DNA of 64,000 bases, from positions 58,048,002-58,112,001 of the forward strand of contig NC_086037.1 in assembly GCF_036323735.1 (NCBI RefSeq). The letters are read 5' to 3'. The DNA comes from Rattus norvegicus. Lineage: Eukaryota > Chordata > Mammalia > Rodentia > Muridae. The position numbers and the translations under genes are program-made. The notes under the pieces are model-generated. The model saw only the letters and a program-made list of their open reading frames with translations, ran no database searches and was not told the origin of the DNA. Positions 36,701 to 46,484 of this stretch are shown here, one piece after another; positions within the stretch are counted from its first letter, which is position 1, and each line of letters begins with the position of its first letter.

Positions 36701-37620
36701 CTGCAGGCACTCAGCGCTATGAGTTTTCCTCTTAGCACAGCTTTCATTGTGTCCCATAAGTTTGGGTATGTTGTACCTTCATTTTCATTAAATTCTAAAA
36801 AGTTTTTAATTTCTTTCTTTATTTCTTCCTTGACCAGGTTATCATTGAGTAGAGCATTGTTCAATTTCCACGTATATGTGGGCATTCTTCCCTTATTGTT
36901 ATTGAAGACCAGTTTTAGGCCGTGGTGGTCCGATAGCACGCATGGGATTATTTCTATCTTTCTGTACCTGTTGAGGCCCGTTTTTTGACCAATTATATGG
37001 TCAATTTTGGAGAAAGTGCCATGAGGAGCTGAGAAGAAGGTATATCCTTTTGCTTTAGGATAGAATGTTCTATAAATATCCGTTAAGTCCATTTGGCTCA
37101 TGACTTCTCTTAGTCTGTCGACATCACTGTTTAATTTCTCTTTCCATGATCTGTCCATTGATGAGAGTGGGGTGTTGAAATCTCCCACTATTATTGTGTG
37201 AGGTACAATGTGTGTTTTGAGCTTTAGTAAGGTTTCTTTTACGTATGTAGGTGCCCTTTTATTTGGGGCATAGATATTTAGGATTGAGAGTTCATCTTGG
37301 TGGATTTTTCCTTTGATGAATATGAAGTGTCCTTCCTTATCTTTTTTGATGACTTTTAGTTGGAAATTGATTTTATTTGATATTAGAATGGCTACTCCAG
37401 CTTCCTTCTTCTGACCATTTGCTTGGAAAGTTGTTTTCCAGCCTTTCACTCTGAGGTAGTGTCTGTCTTTGTCTATGAGGTGTGTTTCCTGTAGGCAGCA
37501 GAATGCAGGGTCCTCGTTGCGTATCCAGTTTGTTAATCTATGTCTTTTTATTGGGGAGTTGAGGCCATTGATATTGAGAGATATTAAGGAATAGTGATTA
37601 TTGCTTCCTGTTATATTCAT
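33793..37620 (-). pseudogene. L1 ORF2 (endonuclease-reverse transcriptase) with one in-frame nonsense codon
   Basis: The frame is open for 991 codons from the ATG at 37618-37620, stops at TGA (34645-34647), then continues in the same frame to a stop at 33793-33795, about 1275 codons in all, the normal L1 ORF2 length. ORF2p nicks DNA at T-rich targets and primes reverse transcription of L1 RNA. The endonuclease domain (about 1-239) keeps N16, E45, Y117, D147, N149, D207, S230 and H232. The RT domain keeps D601 and the FADD motif at 701-704. The cysteine motif CX3CX7HX4C (about 1131-1148) lies after the stop, so the predicted product retains EN and RT but loses the C-terminal segment. No frameshift is needed to explain the break. 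A sequencing error is the main alternative. Confidence 0.95.
34645..34647 (-). other. Premature TGA in L1 ORF2
   Basis: Codon 992 reads TGA. Flanking codons stay in phase with conserved L1 residues on both sides (…HMGT before; …FLNKTP after), so one substitution is enough to explain it. Confidence 0.93.
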
Positions 37621-37679
37621 ATTTGGATGTAAGGTTATGTTTGTGTGCTTTCATTCTCTTTGTTTTGTTGCCAAGACGA

Positions 37680-38801
37680 TTAGTTTCTTGCTTCTTCTAG
37701 GGTATAGCTTGCCTCCTTATGTTGGGCTTTACCATTTATTATCCTTTGTAGTGCTGGATTTGTAGAAAGATATTGTGTAAATTTGGTTTTGTCATGGAAT
37801 ATCTTGGTTTCTCCATCAATGTTAATTGAGAGTTTTGCTGGATACAGTAACCTGGGCTGGCATTTGTGTTCTCTTAGGGTCTGTATGACATCAGTCCAGG
37901 ATCTTGTGGCCTTCATAGTTTCTGGCGAGAAGTCTGGTGTGATTCTGATAGGTCTGCCTTTATATGTTACTTGACCTTTTTCCCTTACTGCTTTTAATAT
38001 TCTTTCTTTATTTTGTGCGTTTGGTGTTTTGACAATTATGTGACGGGAGGTGTTTCTTTTCTGGTCCAATCTATTTGGTGTTCTGTAGGCTTCTTGTATG
38101 TCTATGGGTATCTCTTTTTTTAGGTTAGGGAAGTTTTCTTCTATTTTTTTGTTGAAGATATTTACTGGTCCTTTGAGCTGGGAGTCTTCACTCTCTTCTA
38201 TACCTATTATCCTTAGGTTTGATCTTCTCATTGAGTCCCGGATTTCCTGTATGTTTTGGACCAGTAGCTTTTTCCGCTTTACATTATCCTTGACAGTTGA
38301 GTCAATGATCTCTATGGAATCTTCTGCTCCTGAGATTCTCTCTTCCATCTCTTGTATTCTGTTGGTGAAGCTTGTATCTACAGCTCCTTGTCTCTTCTTT
38401 TGGTTTTCTATATCCAGGGCTGTTTCCCTGTGTTCTTTCTTGATTGCTTCTATTTCCATCCTCAATTCCTTCAACTGTTTGATTGTGTTTTCCTGGAATT
38501 CTTTCAGGGATTTTTGTGTCTCCTCTCTATGGGCTTCTGCTTGTTTATTTATGTTTTCCTGGAATTCTTTCAGGCATTTTTTCGATTCCTCTCTGTAGGC
38601 TTCTACTTGTTCTCTAAGGGAGTTCTTCACGTCTTTCTTGAAGTCCTCCAGCATCATGATCAAAAATGATTTTGGAACTAGATCTTGCTTTTCTGGTGTG
38701 TTTGGATATTCCATGTTTGTTTTGATGGGAGAATTGGGCTCCGATGGTGCCATGTAGTCTTGGTTTCTGTTGCTTGGGTTCCTGAGCTTGCCTCTCGCCA
38801 T
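37680..38801 (-). CDS. L1 ORF1p, RNA-binding chaperone
   Basis: An intact 373-codon frame. ORF1p forms coiled-coil trimers that coat L1 RNA in the cytoplasmic RNP and act as a nucleic-acid chaperone. A basic N-terminus (1-45) is followed by a long charged coiled coil (about 46-185), an RRM (about 195-277, starting NLRIIGI) and a C-terminal domain (about 278-353) with the conserved CQPRLLYPAKLSI segment. Residues 64-85 and 86-107 are tandem 22-residue repeats in the coiled coil, a region known to vary in length in rodent L1. The start is the first ATG after the 5' UTR. ORF2 follows after 59 bp. No inactivating change is seen. Total length is close to rodent ORF1p. Confidence 0.96.
   Translation of the reverse strand: MARGKLRNPSNRNQDYMAPSEPNSPIKTNMEYPNTPEKQDLVPKSFLIMMLEDFKKDVKNSLREQVEAYREESKKCLKEFQENINKQAEAHREETQKSLKEFQENTIKQLKELRMEIEAIKKEHRETALDIENQKKRQGAVDTSFTNRIQEMEERISGAEDSIEIIDSTVKDNVKRKKLLVQNIQEIRDSMRRSNLRIIGIEESEDSQLKGPVNIFNKKIEENFPNLKKEIPIDIQEAYRTPNRLDQKRNTSRHIIVKTPNAQNKERILKAVREKGQVTYKGRPIRITPDFSPETMKATRSWTDVIQTLREHKCQPRLLYPAKLSINIDGETKIFHDKTKFTQYLSTNPALQRIINGKAQHKEASYTLEEARN
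38490..38620 (-). repeat. 66-bp tandem duplication in ORF1 coiled coil
   Basis: The plus-strand string tcctggaattctttcagg starts at 38491 and again at 38557, exactly 66 bp apart, with matching sequence around. The duplication preserves frame and adds three heptads plus one residue. Confidence 0.85.
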
Positions 38802-39281
38802 CAGATTATCTCTAGTGTTACTTTGTTCTGTTATTTCTGACAGTGGCTAGACTGTCCTATAAGCCTGTGTGTCAGGAGTGCTGTAGACCTGTTTTCCTCT
38901 CTTTCAGTCAGTTATGGGGACAGAGTGTTCTGCTTTCGGGCGTGTAGTTTTTCCTCTCTACAGGTCTTCAGCTGTTCCTGTGGGCCTGTGTCTTGAGTTC
39001 ACCAGGCAGCTTTCTTGCAGCAGAAAATTTGGTCTTACCTGTGGTCCTGAGGCTCAAGTTCGCTCGTGGGGTGCTGCCCACGGGCTCTCTGCAGCGGCAG
39101 CAACCAGGAAGACCTGTGCCGCCCCTTCCGGGAGCTTCAGTGCACCAGGGTTCCAGATGGTCTTTGGCTTTTTCCTCTGGCGTCCGAGATGTGTGTGCAG
39201 GGAGCAGTCTCTTCTGGTTTCCCAGGCTTGTCTGCCTCTCTGAAGGTTTAGCTCTCCCTCCCACGGGATTTGGGTGCAGAG
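38802..39281 (-). promoter_or_regulatory. L1 5' UTR with internal promoter
   Basis: GC-richer, CpG-containing ~480 bp upstream of ORF1, beginning directly at the target-site duplication. Mammalian L1 5' UTRs carry an internal RNA polymerase II promoter. No tandem monomers are visible in this copy. Short frames on the plus strand here are antisense shadows. Confidence 0.8.
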
Positions 39282-39297
39282 AGCTTACCAGCATTTT
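39282..39297. repeat. L1 target-site duplication, right copy
   Basis: Identical 16 bp to 33045-33060. In L1 orientation the duplication begins AAAA, as expected when the endonuclease nicks after a TTTT run. Confidence 0.95.
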
Positions 39298-39360
39298 CTT
39301 GCTCCTTTAATGTACTCCTGATAGGTATTTTGGTCCCAGCAATATGGATACTAACTAACA

Positions 39361-40249
39361 TGGTGTATAGGATATAGTTCTGTTGAGTCAAAGATCATTT
39401 TATGAAATTCTATCCATAGAGTTAATAATATATACACATATGACATTATTATTTCATCAGTTTCAATGAAATAGATCCCCAGTTTTAAGGACTAGGTCTT
39501 TCTCACTACTCAACCACTCCTGACAGAATACCAATATGTCTTAGCTGAGTATGCAGAGCCATCTCTCATCTCTTCCAGGGATTATGGTTCCTTTGCTTCG
39601 GGACCCCAGTGAGATCCCTTCTACCTCCTCATTTTCATTTTAATCCATCTTATATCTCCATAGACTCTCATTAGGAATGTGTGCAGCGGCTGCCTTGCTT
39701 GGCGAGTTACTCATAATTTCTGGGCTGTCTAGTCCGGTCCTGAGATAGCTTCTGCTAAACCTGAGCACAGGCTGAAACTACATAAGAGCAGAAGCCAGGC
39801 ATGGGCTCCCTGAAGCTACAACAGAAGAGAAGCCAGGCATGGGCTCCCTGCTCCTTTGTATGGAAACACTGCCTTCTCCTGTTGCCCTGCAAAGGCCATT
39901 CTGCAACACGAGCCTGAAGATATGGGCTAAACATTTGTATGCATTATTTTGTACTTTTCTGTAATCTCTCCCAAGAACCGGTCATGGGCAGATGCCAGGA
40001 TTAGTGGAGAGATCAAGAAATGAAATTATTTACTGAAGATGTCCATCGAAAGACTGATAACTCTGTAATAGTGATAACCTGTCCAATTTCCCCTAGCTTC
40101 AAAATCATGACAAATATTAAATAGTGCAGAATAGTTGAGTTTCTTCTTTAACCACAGGTTTGAGAAATATCAGTACTTACACAGAGCATTTTAAACACTA
40201 TAGTACATTTATTTACTTTTTCTTTCTTTCCTTCTTTCACTTTCTTTTT
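39361..40249. other. No gene seen; local direct repeat at 39790-39850
   Basis: The string gaagccaggcatgggctccc occurs at 39791 and again at 39829, 38 bp apart. This may belong to an unrecognised LTR, but I cannot assign it. The remainder is unique. Confidence 0.45.
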
Positions 40250-40430
40250 CTCACTTGTGTGTATGTGTGCACATGCACACATGTGCACACATCTGTGGTC
40301 ATGGCATGCCATCTCTATGGTAGTCAATGGACATCTTTTGGGACCTGGTTTTCTCCTAATCTGAAGGTCTGAGGGATCGATCTCAGGTTATCAAATTTGG
40401 CAACAATCACCTTTACTCAGTGAGCCCTAC
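40250..40430 (-). mobile_element. B3-type SINE, antisense
   Basis: Pyrimidine and GTGCACATG-rich tail side (40205-40300), then 'atggtagtcaatggacatcttttgggacctgg', 'gagggatcgatctcaggtta' and 'cacctttactcagtgagcc' (SINE head, reverse complement). Confidence 0.6.
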
Positions 40431-41148
40431 ACATGGCATTTTTGTAAGGAATCTTCAAAACTCTTGTCAGTTATGTAGGCTTTAAATAAGTTGGGCCTCT
40501 TCTAGATGGAACTATTTCCTCACACCCAGCCCCAATCACACATGAGAACTTATCTAAAGGGTGAGAGTAAGGTGTTATCTTTCAAAATGAAGAAAATGAG
40601 GACTGTTAACAAGAAATTGACTTAAATAAGGCAACTTTCATAAAATACTAAGCATGGCCCCTCACAACTGTAAATGTCCCAAACATGCTAGCTCATGGGA
40701 TTACTGTTTTACGGCGTCTGTGAATAGTTTTAGACATGATGGGCCATCAATACAAATGTTAAACAACATCACCAGCACGTGACTTCCAAGCCCCAAGGTA
40801 CAGGTTGGCCTGGCATACACAGAAGAACTGCTTTGGGAGCTCAGCTCAATGTTTATTCTCCTGGCAGCAATGGCGAAGTGTGTTTGTCTGGTCTCATAAT
40901 CAGCTCTGGCTACGACAACAAAATAGGAAAGCCTATGCAACTCAGACAGCAGGAATTCATTTCCTCCCAGTCCCAGAGGTCAGTGTCTTGGGTAGGAGGC
41001 TGGCAAAGCTGTAGTTTGGTGAGGGTTCCCTTTGTGCCTCATAAATGTTGCATTCAGCCTGTGCCTCATTCACCAATAAGAGAAAAAAATGCAAGTGAGT
41101 CTCTGGTCTCTGTCCTTTATATCCCAACCCCTGAATACATTTATTGTT
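40431..41148. other. No gene seen; possible ancient repeat near 40900-41010
   Basis: 'acgacaacaaaataggaaagcc...gcaggaattcatttcctcccagtcccagagg' recalls an old mammalian repeat, but I cannot name it. Plus-strand frames at 40779-41150 lack domains. Confidence 0.4.
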
Positions 41149-41164
41149 AAGATTTAGAGCTTCA

Positions 41165-41255
41165 GGGTTGGGGATTTAGCTCAGTGGTAGAGAGCTTGCC
41201 TAGAAAGTGCAAAGCCCTAGGTTCGGTCCTCAGCTCCAGAAAAAAAAAAAAAAAA
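41165..41255 (+). mobile_element. ID SINE (BC1-related)
   Basis: 'gggttggggatttagctcagtggtagag', 'gcttgcctag', 'ccctaggttcggtcctcagctcc' and a poly(A) tail. RNA polymerase III A box (TAGCTCAGTGG) and B box (GGTTCGGTCCT) are present. Flanking duplications aagatttagagcttca (41149-41164) and aagatttggcgcttca (41256-41271) match at 14 of 16. ID elements are especially abundant in rat. Confidence 0.95.
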
Positions 41256-41271
41256 AAGATTTGGCGCTTCA

Positions 41272-44200
41272 AAATAAAAAATTTAGAAGGAGATAATAAT
41301 ATTATATTAACCATCCAGTTCATAACAAAAGAATTTTAGTTGTCATCCTATTAGAAGCCTGTGGAAGAAAGATAAAAGTCTCTTCCCTAGAATCTTGTGA
41401 CAACTCTATATGGTGACTCATGAGTGTGGACTGGAGGTTACTTGCCCACAGTGGGAGTTGGAAAGGTCAGACTCCCTTCCCTCTTTTGCCATATGGAACA
41501 TTATATCCTTGGACCGATTGACCCAGGGATGAGTCAACTGGGCCTTCCATTCTCGTGCCCTGGGTCTCAGATTGGTAATCTCAAGATTACCATCTTGGTA
41601 AGGAGCTTCCAGGGCAGTGAGTCTAAACTTCACTTCTACTGCATGTTGTGTTACTACTAAGTTAGAGGTTTTTCAATTACTTGATGTTTTACACAGTATG
41701 CAGAATTTCAGAAAGAAGAAAATTATTAAACCTAATTAAAGCTCTAAAAAAATGTATGTAGGCTAGATTTGAACATCCTCTTATTTATCGTAAATTAAAA
41801 AATAGACATTCTAATATTTCCCACAGCTCTTCTGATAATTTTCACCAGAAACTATCTACCTCACATTAGAATAGTTTAGTGCTGTCTAATTTCAGAAAAT
41901 AACTAGCTACAAATTAAATTGAAAGTATTACCGAAATTGGATAATTTCAGCAAATTATTACATTATGTTCAGTAATAGTGCTAGCTTTGCCTTATTTTGA
42001 AAATAATAAAATTATTTAAAATATTTTCAGTTACCAATTACCTAAGAATGAAATAAAGGCACCAAGAGTTAAGGATAAGGCGCTCAGAACATGGAACTGG
42101 AAAAACGAGGTTTTTCTGATGTTTCTTAGCTTGAGCGAGCGATGTAAGATGGGCTTTTGGACAGACAACTCCACTCTCGTGAGTACTAGTCATATATTTT
42201 TATCAATGTATAACTTTGGAAGCATGCATTCAAGATTAAAAATTAGCAAGTGTCAGGTTAAGATCTGAAAGAGAACTTTGAATTGGGGAAAAGAAACAGC
42301 CAAGGAACAAAGGAATCAGTTGTCTAATTAACATCTTCAGAGGTTTCCATTTTCTGTAGCAATACTCTTTGGATACCCAGGCATTAAGCTGGCAAATTAA
42401 TGGAGGAGGGTGGTGAATACATCTTTTTAGTTTTACTCCGTATAATTTTCAACTACTAAAATCCTCAGAAAGTATCTACCCAAGCATGGCTGGTGGGGGA
42501 AAAAAAAGTGAAAAGCTAAATAAAAAACACATTATGCAGCAGGACTCATTTGAATGATTTATTTTAAAACGTTACTGAAGAGAAGAAAGAAAAAAATCTT
42601 TAGTACGCAGAATCTATCTCTGAAATCCTTTGGGGAGATACAAATTTATTTTGCTCACATAATCTGGGCAATAAAATTATGGCATAATCATGGAAACGTT
42701 TTGTAAAATAATGCCTATGACTTGAGCAATGCAAATCATGAGGCAATTTCCAGATATCCATATTATTTGCATATTTAGAACAGGGCCACCTCTAGAAATC
42801 ATTTATGGAAGGACTAAGATATGTGTGCCAAGAAAGTAATGACACTAAGAGTTATTATGAGATTATCCTGCCTTTCTTACCATATATAATCCTGACAGCT
42901 ATGCCGCTCTACACGTAGCTCTTCTCCCCATTTCCAGCACCGAACATGATGATTGTTCCTGGAAACAGACATGAGAAACATCTGCCTTCCTCTTTATCCA
43001 GGTAATGATGGCTGGAAAAAGAGGTTTTTCTTCCAGGAAGCAGTGGTTCCATTTGTATAAAAAGAAGTATTATATTAATGAAAACATGATCACATTTAAA
43101 CTAATACATTTGAAGAGATGGAAAGCATCCAAAATTAATAAAACCAACAAATAAACAATCTAGAAAAGCTCAGTTGTCATGAACTGTAGGGTAAGATGGC
43201 CTTCAAGAATCATAGGGTTATGTGTTTAGTCTATGATTGCTGCTATCATCTTATTAGAGATAAACAACCTAAGCAATAAAAAATAATTATTTTAGAGGTC
43301 CAAACAGCTGATATAGTCTTACTGCGCTGCCATCAATAAGCTATAGTCCTGGCAACCAAGAAGAATTTCCCAGCATGGATTGCTTACCTTTTCATGTTTC
43401 TAGAATCTCCTGGCATAGCTCGCAAGGCTTCTTGCCCCTCTTTTGTTTTCAGATCAACAAATGCTTGGGTTTGACCTCTGGCTTCTGACCCATAGTTGGC
43501 TATAGCTCCTGTTCTATTGATTGTTCTGCTCTGTAGACTTCCCTTTCTCCCTTTCCTTCTGGGGATCATTCTGCTTACTGTGTGTCTTTCTGAGAAGTCC
43601 AGGGCACTCTCCCCACTTTGAGAACCTTACCCACATTTTATGTCTCTTCCGCCATGTAGATAACATTTAAAGACTGTAAAGATTGGAAGGCAGACCTATT
43701 TGGAGGCCCATTATACTACCAGTGATGGGCAGTTAAGCAATTTCTTATCGTAAGTGGAACAATAAGGCTGCTGGATATAGCTCAACCCCTGATTTTTTAA
43801 ACAAGAAAGTTTCCTTTAAATCAAATATCCATGATTAGGGGAGTTTTACCAGACTTTTCTAAGGTAAAATTTTCATTTGCAAATGGCATCCATTTTACAA
43901 AGTAGAAAATTTGAAGTGTTTTGAGCAGTGTGCACTCATGACTGACCACTGCAGTCAAGACAAAGAATTTCTCAATCACCCTAAAATCAAGTGCCTGTGG
44001 ATTTTATGCTTTTGTAAATTCTTTTCATTTTAGACACTTCTTAAATGGTATTTAACTGATCTACCATTATAGATGTTAAGAAATGTTTGTCTACCTCTTT
44101 CCTTGAACCCCCCTTTGTAGACCTTGCCTGTATTATTTGTGTCCATTTGCACACATTTTAAATAACAGATGCATTATTTTGACCTCTTTGGATTCCATGG

Positions 44201-44404
44201 ATATGTCATGCCTCCTTTCTTTAATTGTCTGACACATGAACATGTTCATAAGATTTCTGCATAGTTTTCTATGAATTTATTTAAATTCCCTCAAGGCATA
44301 AGGATATTAAATTCTAAAATACCAGTAGCCTACAATTATTTGGTGAATTCCCTTGGTTATTTTTCCTAAAATGAGTCATGGTTATCTAAATTTTCTTTTT
44401 ATAG
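41272..44404. other. No gene seen; long repeat-poor stretch with possible regulatory block at 42540-42900
   Basis: Over 3 kb with no SINE, LTR or microsatellite recognised, unusual for this window. ATGCAAAT at 42729-42736 and ATTTGCAT at 42765-42772 are perfect inverted octamers within an AT-rich, repeat-free block. No coding frame of note. Confidence 0.45.
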
Positions 44405-44473
44405 TTCTAGATTGAGCCTGGGTCTTTATGCATAGCATAAAAGTCATCTACCAATGAGATACATCCCCAGCCC
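44405..44473 (-). mobile_element. B4/ID-like SINE fragment, antisense
   Basis: 'attgagcctgggtctttatgcatagcataaaagtcatctaccaatgagatacatccccagccc' carries the reverse complement of the ID-type head. Confidence 0.6.
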
Positions 44474-45452
44474 AGTATTAATTTCTCAGGTAGAAATTCA
44501 GTATATATTTGAAAAGTCTGAACTAGAATTGTTGCTAATACAATATCTTTTTCATGGGATTCCTACATCCTTATTTTTATTTATAAGGCATGTTGGTAAA
44601 ATTAGCCAAACATTACTACTTTTTAAGAATATATTTCCAGACAGACCTTGACTAGTGTTTTAAAGAGACAACTAGTTTTGTGGTTATTGTTATTTTTCTC
44701 AATCTAACACATTATCCATAAAACCATCTCAGCCATATAATGGTGAGCAAAGCCCTAGAAACTAAACATTAGATCAAGTTAAAATGGCACTTTGAGCATC
44801 AGCAGCAAGCATACGTCTAAACAAGTTGACAAACACAAATAGAACCATTTCATTTGGAGTCTTAGTGAAGGGTTGGCAGAGAAAATAGGTAGACCAGAAG
44901 TCCTATCTCCAGTGGATAGTCTTGAGGTTTTACCAATGGCCTGAGATGGCACAATCTACAAGAGTCCTTTTCTGTTCCTTTTTTGGGACAGGAACGTGCT
45001 CCCAGATTAATTCGGAGAATGAACAGGGTAGAAGTCTGTTGTCTGCCTGGATACCACAAGTCAATAGAAACTAATAAAGGAGACAAAACTAATGTAAATG
45101 AAACTGACAGAAGTTCTGACGGACAGAAAGAGTTGATGAGAAACACACAGAGGATGATGGCCTCAAATGGAGATGAATAGTTTATCTTAAGGTACTCACT
45201 GTCAACAAACAGTAGGATCCATCAGCTATGCACATCAATGATAAGCTGGACTAACGCCTTCACACTTGGGTAAAGCAGAGTCAAATCTTGATCATATTTA
45301 TGTAGCAAACTTAGGGAGAATATGACAAATGCTGTTTCTTCCCAAATCTTCATTCACATAAAAATCACTCACAAAAATGGAGAACCTTAACTGTATATAC
45401 ACAAACCAGTAATACGTTTCAAGTAATTTTTGATAAACTTTATTCATAATAT
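44474..45452. other. No gene seen; unique DNA
   Basis: Overlapping frames on both strands at 44862-45180 have no recognisable domain. Confidence 0.5.
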
Positions 45453-45815
45453 TGTCATTTGAATAGGAATGCCCACCATAGAATCATATGTTTGAATGCT
45501 TGGCCCATAGCGAGTGCCACTATTAAAAATATGGCCTTTTGGAGTAGGTGAGTCTTGTTGAAGTAGGTGTGGCCTTGCTGGAAAAAATATGACACTGTAA
45601 GGGCAGGCTCTGAGGTCTCAAAAGTTCAGATCAGTTACCTTCTGCTGCCTGCAGGTCAAGGTGTAGACCTTTCAGTTCCTTGCCACGTTTTTCACTGAGA
45701 TGATGATGGACTAAACCTCAGAAATTATAAGCCAGCCCAGATTAAATGTTTTCCTTTATAAGAGTTGCTGCAGTCATGGTTTCTCTTCATAGCAATAGAA
45801 ACCCAAACTAAGACA
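45453..45815 (+). mobile_element. MaLR-type solo LTR
   Basis: Begins tgtcatttgaatagg and ends ctaagaca (TG...CA). Contains 'gcttggcccatagcgagtgcc', 'ggtgtggccttgctgg', 'ctgctgcctgcaggtcaag', 'gatgatggactaaacctc', 'ataagccagcccagattaaatg' and 'gagttgctgcagtcatgg'. The antisense copy at 59440-59777 has the same landmark order. No internal sequence. Confidence 0.7.
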
Positions 45816-46250
45816 CATGATAAAGAGGATTCTGTGATTAAAATTACTTAGAATTTGTCTTTAAAAGAATGCAACTTCAAGAACATGGTTTTTGATGCCA
45901 AATAGCCAAAGGGGTTGACTTTTACTGGCCTCAGCGTTAACTGTGTCAACAGAACATGCTGCCTAATCGCTGTAGTTTAAGCTTTTGTCATGTGTGAAAT
46001 GGAAACGACATCGGTCTCACTAGATCCTATGAAGATTAAACGTGTTCTTAGATTTAAAACGTGTTTAAATGCCTTGCATAGCACCAGCTTCCCACCAGGG
46101 ACTCCTTTTCCCCCTCCATCACCTTTAGTCATTCTTCGGGAGAAGACAACAAATATTAGGTGTATATTTTAAACTCTAGGAAAGAAAAAAATCAAACAAA
46201 AAAAAATCAATGAGGTCCACTAGAGCCAAAGGAGTCAGGGATATTGTGTT

Positions 46251-46262
46251 AAGGTAACTGTG
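46251..46262. repeat. B2 target-site duplication, left copy
   Basis: aaggtaactgtg here is identical to 46473-46484. Confidence 0.9.
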
Positions 46263-46472
46263 GGGCTGGAGAGATGGCTCAGTGGTTAAGAGCACCGACT
46301 GCTCTTCCCAAGGTCCTGAGTTCAAATCCCAGCAACCACATGGTGGCTCACAACCATCTGAAATGAGTCTGATGCCCTCTTCTGGTGTGTCTGAAGATAG
46401 CGACAGTGTAATCATAATATATAATAAATAAATAAAAAAATGTAAAAAAAAAAGAAGTATTTAAAAAAAAAA
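46262..46472 (+). mobile_element. Young B2 SINE
   Basis: Near-consensus: 'ggggctggagagatggctcagtggttaagagcacc', 'gagttcaaatcccagcaacc', 'ctcacaaccatctg' and 'gatgccctcttctggtgtgtctgaag', then an A/T-rich tail with AATAAA and poly(A). Perfect 12-bp target duplications (46251-46262 and 46473-46484). A-box and B-box-like segments are recognisable. Confidence 0.96.
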
Positions 46473-46484
46473 AAGGTAACTGTG

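Larger units (their letters stand above)
33061..39281 (-). mobile_element. Near full-length rat L1 (LINE-1) retrotransposon
   Basis: About 6.2 kb on the minus strand, with 5' UTR 38802-39281, ORF1 37680-38801, a 59-bp spacer, ORF2 33793-37620 and 3' UTR 33061-33792 ending in AATAAA and a short A-tail. Perfect 16-bp target-site duplications flank it. The 5' UTR is about 480 bp, so slight 5' truncation of the promoter is possible. The perfect duplication and near-intact frames argue for a young insertion. One in-frame stop in ORF2 is the visible defect, so this copy is probably not autonomously mobile. Confidence 0.97.
32522..39360 (+). mobile_element. MaLR-type LTR opened by nested SINE and L1 insertions
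   Basis: The left arm (32522-32849) has 'aggttttgaatgtgaagtcccc', 'taggtcactctttagggttcc', 'gccgccatgtcagc', 'cctgccatgatg' and 'gaaaccgtgagcctaaataag'. The right arm (about 39300-39360) has 'ctgataggtattttggtcccagcaatatgg' and ends 'ctaactaaca'. Together they read as one LTR of TG...CA form. Between them lie an antisense SINE and the L1. Family name by recognition only. Confidence 0.6.

Noticed and set aside
33377..39310. Many plus-strand frames of 60-189 codons across the L1
   Set aside because: They are antisense shadows of L1 ORF1, ORF2 and UTRs with no independent domain.
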